Shown: positions 35,833 to 42,682 of the stretch, piece by piece
Layout of the letters: every line of letters begins with the position of its first letter
Numbering within the stretch: the stretch's first letter is position 1
Origin: Gammaproteobacteria bacterium
GTDB lineage: Bacteria > Pseudomonadota > Gammaproteobacteria > JAJPIJ01
Assembly (NCBI GenBank): GCA_035501935.1
Contig: DATJVC010000004.1
Location: 1-64,000 of the forward strand
DNA: 64,000 nt
Reading direction: 5' to 3'
Position numbers and translations under genes: made by a program
Notes under the pieces: generated by a model
What the model was told of the DNA's origin: nothing
What the model saw: the letters and a program-made list of their open reading frames with translations, nothing else
Databases searched by the model: none

Positions 35833-36552
35833 ATGGCGAAACTCATACTCAGCCTGAACGGCGTGGTACAGGGGGAATACCAGCTCAGCAAGGAACGGAC
35901 GACCCTCGGCCGCAAACCTGACAACGACATCCAGGTCGACAATCTTGCCGTGAGCGGCAAGCACGCGCTCATCATCACCATCCTCGATGACTCCTTCCTG
36001 GAAGATCTGGGCAGCACCAACGGCACCTACGTCAACGGCAAGCTCATCAAGAAACACGCCCTGCGGGACGGCGACGTCATCGGCCTCGGTAAACACGAAT
36101 TGAAATACGTCAACGAGCACGCCAGTGCCGATGACGAGGAATTCGAGAAGACCATGATCATCAGGCCGGGTTCGGCCAGTGCCGCGGTTGCCGCCGCACA
36201 GGCCGCCGCCGCGGCCGCACCCGCGGCGGCTGCATCCGCGGCGGGTGGCGCGCCGGCTGCCGCCGCGCCCGGCATGCCGCTCGGCAAACTGCATGTGTTG
36301 AACGGCCCCATCGCCGGCAAGGAACTGGAACTCACCAAGGCGTTGATCACGCTCGGCAAGCCGGGCGTGCAGGTGGCGGTGATTTCACGCCGGCCGCAAG
36401 GCTATTTCCTGACGCACATCGAGAGCGACAGCGGCGGCAAAAATTACCCCGTGGTCAACGGCAAGCCCATCGGCCCGCAGGCCTACACCTTGCAGAGCGG
36501 GGATGTCATCGAACTGGCGGGGATCAAGATGGAGTTCTCCCTCGCCCGCTGA
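35833..36552 (+). CDS. Double FHA-domain phosphothreonine-reader protein
   Basis: 239 residues. FHA1 (1-95) is canonical: TLGRKPDNDIQVDN, VSGKHALI (Ser41, His44), LGSTNGTYVNG (Asn63). FHA2 (about 152-238) is degenerate (LGKPGVQ, VISRRPQG, PVVNGKPI) and may not bind phosphothreonine. They are joined by EFEKTMIIRPG (Thr107) and a 30-residue Ala/Pro linker. EKTMII resembles the threonine motifs phosphorylated by partner kinases in other FHA proteins, so FHA1 might bind its own tail or the kinase's Thr545 site. It is the last gene of the kinase-phosphatase-FHA operon. Confidence 0.93.
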   Translation: MAKLILSLNGVVQGEYQLSKERTTLGRKPDNDIQVDNLAVSGKHALIITILDDSFLEDLGSTNGTYVNGKLIKKHALRDGDVIGLGKHELKYVNEHASADDEEFEKTMIIRPGSASAAVAAAQAAAAAAPAAAASAAGGAPAAAAPGMPLGKLHVLNGPIAGKELELTKALITLGKPGVQVAVISRRPQGYFLTHIESDSGGKNYPVVNGKPIGPQAYTLQSGDVIELAGIKMEFSLAR

Positions 36553-36744
36553 GCAGGTCGCTGCAAAACTATTGCGGAGCCCGTCTGCGTCCTTGGTTAT
36601 TCTCTCGAAAGCCCGCCGTACTGTCTTGTACTGTCTCACTTCCTCGCTCGTGGCGCCTGGCATCCGGGCTTCCTCATAACGTTTTTCAGCAACCTGCCAC
36701 ACCTTTCGATTCTTAAATTTCTCTCCGCTTTCGCTCCGCCTCAT
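36385..36744 (-). CDS. Doubtful reading frame between the FHA and cyclase genes
   Basis: An ATG at 36744 overlaps the cyclase stop in the string ATGA and stays open for 119 residues. The first 63 lie in the 188-nt gap and look protein-like (RRSESGEKFKNRKVWQVAEKR-type charged sequence); the rest runs antisense to the FHA gene. I know of no family. The gap also contains a doubled GTACTGTCT (36618-36637). It may be a coupled small gene, a remnant, or a non-coding repeat. Confidence 0.2.
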   Translation of the reverse strand: MRRSESGEKFKNRKVWQVAEKRYEEARMPGATSEEVRQYKTVRRAFERITKDADGLRNSFAATCSAGEGELHLDPRQFDDIPALQGVGLRADGLAVDHGVIFAAAVALDVRQEIALRPA

Positions 36745-39008
36745 TTCGTAGTGTGGGTGTAGACGCCGTCCCAATCCTTGCCCGGCGGATTTCTGCGGAA
36801 TTCGGCGACACGTTCCGCATACATCTGGTACAAACGCGGACGTGCCGAGGACTTGGCCAGGTTCAAAAACTGCAATTCGGCCATGTCCCATTGTTGCGTG
36901 CGGTAATATTTGAGCGCCTGCTTGTAGATGTCCAATTCGTCCCGCAGGATCTTGGAGACGTCGGCCGCCGAACCCAGCGGTTCATAAATCGACACCGGTT
37001 TGTCCTTGCCTTTGACGCGTACCATGTCCAATTCGCGATAGGCCAGTTCCGGCACCGCCGCCTTCGTGCTTTCACTGACGATGACGTCGACGCCATAAGT
37101 CTTGGTCAGCCCCTCCAGCCGCGAGCCGAGATTGACGCTGTCGCCCATGACGGTGTAGGCCATGCGGAATTCCGAGCCCATGTTGCCGACGGTCATGGTG
37201 CCGGTGTTGATGCCGATGCCGACCTTGATCACCGGCCAGCCGCGTTGCTTGAATCCGGCATTGACGCTGTCCAGTTTTTGGATCATGCGCAGTGCCGCCA
37301 GCAAGGCGTGCCTGGCGTGATCGTGATCGGGGACCGGCGCGCCCCAGAACGCCATGATGGCATCGCCCATGTATTTGTCGATGGTGCCGCGATGCTCATG
37401 AATCACATGGGTCATCGGCGTCAATACCTCGTTCATCAACTCGGATAACGCCTTGGGGTTCATGCCTTCGGAAATGGTGGTAAAACCGCGGACATCGGAG
37501 AACAGGACCGTCATCTCGCGGCTGACGGCTTCAAGCGAGTAACGCTCCGGATCATTCGCCATCTCGTCGACCAGCTCCGGCGGTACATACTGCCCGAACA
37601 GCCCGGTCAACTGGCGCTTGCCGCGCCTCTCGACAAAGTAGCCGTAGAACATGTCGATGATGAACAGGAGGGTGATCAACACGAGGCCCGAGGCCAGCGG
37701 CAGCACCAGTTGCCCCTTGACCCAGCACAGCATGTTGAACGCGGTGTAGAGCGTGAGCGCACCAAGCGTCATCAGGACCTCGGCCAGCGGGCCGAGGAAC
37801 GGCAGCGTCAGCGCCATGACCAGGCCAAAAACAAGCAGCAGGATGATCTCCGCCCCTTGGACGTAGGCGGGCTTTTGCATGATGCGCCCTTCCAGAATTC
37901 CGGCGATCAGATTGGCGTGCACCTCAACGCCGGGATAGGCCTTTTGCACCGGTGTCGAACGCAAATCGAGCAGGCCGGCGGCAGTGGTGCCAACGATGGC
38001 GATGGCACCCGGCTGCAGCAATTCCGGATTGGCCTGCCCATGGATGACATCCGTGGCGGAGACATAGGGAAAGCTTCCCTGCCCCCCGCGATAGGGCACC
38101 AGCGCCTCAATGTGCTCATCGACCGGGATCACGCGATTGCCGATGCGCAGCGATTCCAGGCCGGCGTAATTCCTAGAGGCGCCGAGCGGCGCCTGCTCAA
38201 ACTTGGCCTCCACCTCGCGCGCCCCCAGATAGACGCGCGCCATCGCCAGCGACAGCGATTCATACTGCGCGCCGTCATAGTCCATGACCATGGGGACCCG
38301 GCGGACGATGCCGTCGGAGTCCAGCGACGGATTGAAATGGCCGGCGGCGGCGGCCTTGTCCTGGAATATGGCCAGATTGCCGCCATAGCCCGATGCCGGG
38401 CGGAAAGCAATGTGTTTGCCTTCGAAAGCCCCCTTTGGGAAGGTTGGCGGAGGGAGGACGCCGGAATGCACGGCCTCGATCTTGGCGCTGGTGACTTCAT
38501 TGAAAAAATAACCCAGCACCACTTTGTATTTGCCGATAACGCCGGAGAAGATGCCGTCGTTGTCAAGGGTGGGCTTGATTTCCCGCAGGCGCTGCTCAAA
38601 ACCGGCAATACCGCTGAACTCCCGCCGCGACAGTTGCTCCAGCACCTTGAGGCCCGAGCTTTCATCGGGCTCGGCGAAAACCACGTCAAAGCCGACCAGT
38701 GCAACCTTGTATTTCTCGAAGAGTTGCTCGACCATGCGCGCCACGCGATCACGGCCCCACGGCCAGCGACCTTCCGCCTGCAGGCTCTTTTCGTCGATGT
38801 CGATGATGACCACGCCGGGGTCAACCGTGCGTGGCATGGTGAGCAACAGGCGTGCGTCGTAGGCCAGGTTTTCCATCTGGTCAATGGCCGACCAGCGCAG
38901 CGGGCCGCCCTCATCTTCGCGGGCGTGCAGCAGCAGTATCACCAGCACCCCCATGCTCAACGCAATGGGGACGCTCTGTTTTTTCAGCTTTTCCAGCCAA
39001 CGCCGCAT
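36741..39008 (-). CDS. CHASE2-domain class III adenylate cyclase
   Basis: 755 residues. TM1 (about 12-28), an extracytoplasmic CHASE2 domain (to about 365), three TM helices (about 380-460) and a cytoplasmic cyclase domain. Catalytic features: LFSDVRGFT (first metal Asp), DKYMGDAIMAFWG (second metal Asp and the adenine-selecting Lys), YTVMGDSVNLGSRLEG (adenine-selecting Asp, transition-state Asn and Arg) and VKGKDKPV. The Lys/Asp pair predicts ATP rather than GTP. A C-terminal helix (ILRDELDIYKQALKYYRTQ) looks TPR-like. The start overlaps the lipoprotein stop by one base (TGATG), which ties cyclase synthesis to the lipid-transport operon. Confidence 0.95.
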   Translation of the reverse strand: MRRWLEKLKKQSVPIALSMGVLVILLLHAREDEGGPLRWSAIDQMENLAYDARLLLTMPRTVDPGVVIIDIDEKSLQAEGRWPWGRDRVARMVEQLFEKYKVALVGFDVVFAEPDESSGLKVLEQLSRREFSGIAGFEQRLREIKPTLDNDGIFSGVIGKYKVVLGYFFNEVTSAKIEAVHSGVLPPPTFPKGAFEGKHIAFRPASGYGGNLAIFQDKAAAAGHFNPSLDSDGIVRRVPMVMDYDGAQYESLSLAMARVYLGAREVEAKFEQAPLGASRNYAGLESLRIGNRVIPVDEHIEALVPYRGGQGSFPYVSATDVIHGQANPELLQPGAIAIVGTTAAGLLDLRSTPVQKAYPGVEVHANLIAGILEGRIMQKPAYVQGAEIILLLVFGLVMALTLPFLGPLAEVLMTLGALTLYTAFNMLCWVKGQLVLPLASGLVLITLLFIIDMFYGYFVERRGKRQLTGLFGQYVPPELVDEMANDPERYSLEAVSREMTVLFSDVRGFTTISEGMNPKALSELMNEVLTPMTHVIHEHRGTIDKYMGDAIMAFWGAPVPDHDHARHALLAALRMIQKLDSVNAGFKQRGWPVIKVGIGINTGTMTVGNMGSEFRMAYTVMGDSVNLGSRLEGLTKTYGVDVIVSESTKAAVPELAYRELDMVRVKGKDKPVSIYEPLGSAADVSKILRDELDIYKQALKYYRTQQWDMAELQFLNLAKSSARPRLYQMYAERVAEFRRNPPGKDWDGVYTHTTK

Positions 39009-39610
39009 CAGTGATCGGCGGCGACCGCTTTGGAGGCATCGGCTAGAAAGCGGGTAAAGAGGGTGTTCAGGGCCTGATCGAAGGCCGTCGCCGTGCTGCC
39101 CAAATCATCGCCGCCGGCGGGGACATGCTCGCTGTAATCCTGCACCAGCAGCGGCTGCCCATGCGCATCATCCAGGCGCAATTCCAGATCGACGCGAACG
39201 GTCGTTTGACTACCGCCATCCAGACGTTCGAATTCTTTGATGCGCCCGGAAACAGTCAGCGCCGGCCCGCCATCCAGTTCGCCCACAACCATCCGCCCGG
39301 ACTGCGCGGCGCGCAGATAATCGATCAACTGGTGCTGGATCATCCGTGGTGGCGCCTCAGTCCAGAAATGATAGCTGTACTGCGTGAGCACCGCGCCCTG
39401 CGCATCCTCGGCATGAAGGATGGCGCGGTCCGAATGCAGGCCGTCACCCATCAGCGGCCGCACCAGGATGATGCCCGTGGTCAGCTTTGTTGCGGCGCCC
39501 ACCTGGGGCGCGGTCAGGCGGTAATACGTGTCCGTGGGCACCGGTGGCGCCTTGGCACATGCCGACAAAACCAGCAACGCGGTCACGCCCAGTAGGCGCA
39601 AATGTCTCAT
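39008..39610 (-). CDS. ABC-transport auxiliary lipoprotein (PqiC-like)
   Basis: 200 residues. Lipobox LVLSAC (Cys18) follows a short signal, predicting an outer-membrane-facing lipoprotein. The body matches the ABC-type transport auxiliary family: YYRLTAPQ at the start, IILVRPLMGDGLHSDRAILH, YHFWTEAPPRMIQHQLIDYLR and a final TAFDQALNTLFTRFL helix. Such proteins work with MCE-domain ABC systems (PqiABC, LetAB, Mla-like) to move lipid between membranes. Its ATG overlaps the MlaD-like stop by four bases (ATGA). There is no mlaC or mlaA in the window, so this protein may replace them. Confidence 0.87.
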   Translation of the reverse strand: MRHLRLLGVTALLVLSACAKAPPVPTDTYYRLTAPQVGAATKLTTGIILVRPLMGDGLHSDRAILHAEDAQGAVLTQYSYHFWTEAPPRMIQHQLIDYLRAAQSGRMVVGELDGGPALTVSGRIKEFERLDGGSQTTVRVDLELRLDDAHGQPLLVQDYSEHVPAGGDDLGSTATAFDQALNTLFTRFLADASKAVAADH

Positions 39611-40653
39611 GGCGTTTCCTTCCCCTGCTCCGTTTTCTTCTGCGTGCCGCCCGATACATCGTTTCTGATCTCCGAACGATCCTTCACCTCATCCTTCTGC
39701 GGCGAGCTGTTCAACAATAATCCAGGATTCTCGCGCAGCTGGCGCGCGAACTCATGCATGTCGCGGCTGCTGCCCTCCAGATGATAGAGAATGGTGTCCA
39801 GATTGTGGGAGATGGTGTCGAGGCTTTGCCGCAGCGACTGCATCGACGCGCGCAGATCGGCGGTCGACGCCGCAGTGTCACTCACCACCTGATTCACATT
39901 GCCGCGATTGTCGGTGACCATCTGGTCGAGCTCGCCGAAGGCGTGATGCATCTGCAGACGCGTGACTTCGATGCGGTTCAGCAGGTCGAGCGTGTTTTCG
40001 GAGACCTTCTCGACGTTGGTCAGCGTCGTCGTCACGGCCTGCTGGTTCTTGTCGCCCAGGAGGCGCTGCACGCGGGCGGCGCTGTCATCCATCTTCTTCA
40101 GGATGGCCTTGAGCTCATCAAACAATTCCGGATCGTCGATCCGTTTGCGTATCGATTCCAGCAACGGTCGCAGATCCGATTGCGACAGTTCTTTGTACTC
40201 CTGGGACAGCGTATGGAAATCCGCGGCGACGTCGTTCAAGGCGGCAAACATGTTCACCTGCCCGGCGCCCTTGATCTCCGAGCCCGGCGCCAGCATGGCT
40301 TTGCTCTTGCCTTCCTGGATATTGATGGCCACTCCCGAGAGCAGTCCCGAAGCGATGACAGCAGCCGTACTGTCATCCGGAATCTTCCACCCGGACCTCA
40401 CGCTCAATTCCACCTTGTAGCGCGTATGGTCGCCATCGCGCTCCGGGGTGATTTTTTCAATCTGGCCGACTTGAAACCCTTCATAGAACGTGCCGGTGCC
40501 GTACTTGAGACCGAAGACGTTGTCATAGTGAACGAAGTAGCGATCCGCCGGGCCGGTACTGCCGGTCAGCTTGTAGAGCAGCACCATGAACGCCACGCCC
40601 ATGATGAGCACAAAAGCGCCGACCACCGTGTAATTGATGTGTTCCCGTCTCAC
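39607..40653 (-). CDS. mlaD: MlaD-family MCE-domain protein
   Basis: 348 residues: an N-terminal TM anchor (about 9-28), one MCE domain (about 35-120: YFVHYDNVFGLKYGTGTFYEGFQVGQIEKI) and a long helical region with heptads (150-320: LRPLLESIRKRIDDPELFDELKAILKKMDD) that may build a tube or needle, then a polar, charged tail. MlaD rings hold phospholipid at the inner membrane. E. coli MlaD is about 183 residues, so this is a long form resembling the MCE proteins of other Gram-negative transporters. It follows the ATPase gene by 13 nt. Confidence 0.9.
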   Translation of the reverse strand: MRREHINYTVVGAFVLIMGVAFMVLLYKLTGSTGPADRYFVHYDNVFGLKYGTGTFYEGFQVGQIEKITPERDGDHTRYKVELSVRSGWKIPDDSTAAVIASGLLSGVAINIQEGKSKAMLAPGSEIKGAGQVNMFAALNDVAADFHTLSQEYKELSQSDLRPLLESIRKRIDDPELFDELKAILKKMDDSAARVQRLLGDKNQQAVTTTLTNVEKVSENTLDLLNRIEVTRLQMHHAFGELDQMVTDNRGNVNQVVSDTAASTADLRASMQSLRQSLDTISHNLDTILYHLEGSSRDMHEFARQLRENPGLLLNSSPQKDEVKDRSEIRNDVSGGTQKKTEQGKETP

Positions 40654-40666
40654 AAATCAGTCCTCT

Positions 40667-41467
40667 CTAACCTTCGGTTAACCGGTGCAAGTATTCGTCC
40701 GCGTCGATCTCTTCATCGCGCGGGCGTCGGTTCAGCAGATCCTGCACCCGCGTATTGTCGCAATTGCGCACCTCATCGACCGTACCGGTCATCAGAATGC
40801 GGCCGTGATCGAGCACGGTGATGCGATCCGCAATCTTGAACGCGCTGTCGAGTTCGTGCGTGACCACCACGATGGTCATGCCCATGGCGTCACGCAGGCG
40901 CAGAATCAATTCATCCAGTTCGGCGGACACCACCGGATCCAAACCCGCCGAGGGCTCGTCGAAAAACAGCAGCTTGGGATCCATGATGATGGCGCGCGCC
41001 ACGGCGGCACGCTTGATCATTCCGCCGGACAACTGCGCCGGCATCAGGTTCTCGAAACCCGCCAGGTTCACGACTTCAAGCTTGAGACGCGTCATGATGT
41101 TCATGGTCGCCTCATCAAGCTTGGCATGCTCGCGCAGCGGTAGCTTGATGTTCTCGCCCACGGTCATGGAGCTGAACAGCGCGCCACCCTGGAAGGCGAC
41201 ACCCATGCGCTTGCGCAGATCATGCACGGTATTCGCAGGGGCACGGGTGATATCCACGCCCAGGATGCGGATGTGGCCGGAGGTCGGCAGGTTCAGGCCC
41301 AGCAGATGGCGCAGCAGCGTGCTCTTGCCGGAGCCGCTGCCGCCCATGATGATCATGATCTCGCCGGACTCCACCTGCATATTGATCTGATCCAGGATTT
41401 TGCGGCTGCCGTAGTGGGCGACCAGTTCGTTCACTTCGATCACGGGCCGTGTGGCGGTGGCATTCAT
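40667..41467 (-). CDS. mlaF: ABC transporter ATPase (MlaF-like)
   Basis: 266 residues. Walker A GGSGSGKST, Q loop FQGGALFSSMTVGENIKLPL, signature LSGGMIKRAAVARA, Walker B LLFFDEPSAGLDP and the H loop VVTHELD are all intact. LFSSMTVGENIKLPLRE is characteristic of MlaF-type ATPases. It is a cytoplasmic subunit that powers lipid movement through MlaE. In E. coli MlaF is capped by the STAS protein MlaB; a STAS gene lies two genes upstream here and is the likely equivalent partner. Confidence 0.93.
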   Translation of the reverse strand: MNATATRPVIEVNELVAHYGSRKILDQINMQVESGEIMIIMGGSGSGKSTLLRHLLGLNLPTSGHIRILGVDITRAPANTVHDLRKRMGVAFQGGALFSSMTVGENIKLPLREHAKLDEATMNIMTRLKLEVVNLAGFENLMPAQLSGGMIKRAAVARAIIMDPKLLFFDEPSAGLDPVVSAELDELILRLRDAMGMTIVVVTHELDSAFKIADRITVLDHGRILMTGTVDEVRNCDNTRVQDLLNRRPRDEEIDADEYLHRLTEG

Positions 41468-41483
41468 GGGTGCGGGTCGGTGA

Positions 41484-42305
41484 CTAGCGGTTCAGAAAAT
41501 AAGTAAACAACATGTCCGCCACCACGATATACGAAATCGAGAGCACGACGGAGCGCGTCGTGGCCCTGCCCACACCCTCGGCACCGCCCGTGACCTGGAA
41601 CCCGTTGCTGATGCCAACGACGGTGATGATCGTGCCGAATACCAGGCTTTTTTGCAGCCCCTGCATGACGTCGTCGACTTCCAGCGCATCCAGCGTGCGA
41701 TCAACATAGGCATTGTAGCTCAAGCCCAATTCCAGATTGGTAAACACCGAGCCGCCAAACAGGCCTGACAGATCGGCCAGATAGGTCAGCGCCGGCAACA
41801 TGACCAGCATCGCCGCCAGGACCGGTGAGGACAAATAACGCACGGGATTGACGCTCATGACACGCAGGGCGTCGATCTCCTGCGAGACCTGCATGGTGCC
41901 GATGCGCGCCGCCAGCGCCGATCCCGAGCGTCCCGCCACCACGATGGCGGTGATGAGGGCGCCGAATTCCCGCGTCACCGACAGCGCGATGCCGGTCACG
42001 ACCTGCTCCTCGGCGCCGAAGGTCTTGAGCGTGTGGATGCCCTGGATGGCGAGCATGATGCCGATGGTGAACGACAGGATGAACACGATGGGGATCGCGG
42101 CGACGCCGATGGTCATCATCTGCGCCGCGATGGACGGCGGCCGCACCGGCTGATGGCGGAACGGCCCGGCGATAAGCCAGTAGATGCTCTCCAGAAACAG
42201 AAGAAAATAGTAACCGAACTCTTCAACGGCCTCGACCGTGACGCGGCCCAGCTGCTCGAGTGCGGAGGGATGATGGGTGTGGGCGTCGGCCATCCGCCGC
42301 CTCAC
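41484..42305 (-). CDS. mlaE: MlaE-family lipid ABC transporter permease
   Basis: 273 residues with five to six membrane helices. Family landmarks are ALITAIVVAGRSGSALAARIGTMQVSQEIDALRVMSVNP, the conserved coupling and cytoplasmic loop of MlaE/TTG2B permeases, and GKSLVFGTIIT-like FGTIITVVGI. The first in-frame start is GTG at 42305, overlapping the STAS stop by four bases (GTGA); an ATG at 42293 gives MADAHTHH and is a fair alternative. It forms the inner-membrane channel for phospholipid with MlaF and MlaD. Confidence 0.93.
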   Translation of the reverse strand: MRRRMADAHTHHPSALEQLGRVTVEAVEEFGYYFLLFLESIYWLIAGPFRHQPVRPPSIAAQMMTIGVAAIPIVFILSFTIGIMLAIQGIHTLKTFGAEEQVVTGIALSVTREFGALITAIVVAGRSGSALAARIGTMQVSQEIDALRVMSVNPVRYLSSPVLAAMLVMLPALTYLADLSGLFGGSVFTNLELGLSYNAYVDRTLDALEVDDVMQGLQKSLVFGTIITVVGISNGFQVTGGAEGVGRATTRSVVLSISYIVVADMLFTYFLNR

Positions 42306-42634
42306 ACGTCTGCCTTGGCGCGATCAGCCACGGTGGCGTGGATGGGAAACACCTTGTCGAGCCGCGCCAGTTTGAGCACGTTCAGCGCCGATCCGCTCAC
42401 GCCGACAAGCCCGAATTTCAGCTTCTTTTTTTTGGCAGTCTGGTAGCCTTCCACCAGGCTGGCCACGCCGGAACTGTCGATGTAGGTCACGCGCGACAAG
42501 TCCACCAGGACATTCTTGGCGTTTTTAAGACAGGATAAGATGACGCTGCGGGCCTCCGGGGAGCAGGACAAGTCCACGTCACCCGTCAATTCGACCACCG
42601 CATAGCCGCTGTCGTCGCGGACCTGATAAGACAT
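42302..42634 (-). CDS. STAS-domain protein (anti-anti-sigma or MlaB-like)
   Basis: 110 residues, a single STAS domain with VVELTGDVDLSCSPEARS and VLVDLSRVTYIDSSGVASLVEG. The DSSG motif (Ser55) is the phospho-acceptor of SpoIIAA/RsbV proteins, whereas E. coli MlaB lacks this serine. A SpoIIE-phosphatase/HATPase fusion lies 48 nt upstream, and the MlaE gene overlaps downstream. The protein may thus switch partners between the kinase domain and the ABC ATPase according to its phosphorylation, an inference. GAGGGG eight nt before the ATG supports the start. Confidence 0.92.
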   Translation of the reverse strand: MSYQVRDDSGYAVVELTGDVDLSCSPEARSVILSCLKNAKNVLVDLSRVTYIDSSGVASLVEGYQTAKKKKLKFGLVGVSGSALNVLKLARLDKVFPIHATVADRAKADV

Positions 42635-42682
42635 CGTGACATCCCCTCGTTTTTTTCTTTGCCGGCGCGGTTCGTCCGCTGC

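Noticed and set aside
36618-36637. GTACTGTCT tandem as a CRISPR or Pho-type repeat
   Set aside because: Only two copies at a 10-nt step, with no spacers; the unit lacks TGTCA in the right phase.
37710-39014. Plus-strand frame across the CHASE2 cyclase
   Set aside because: No motif, no ribosome site, and fully covered by a well-supported gene.
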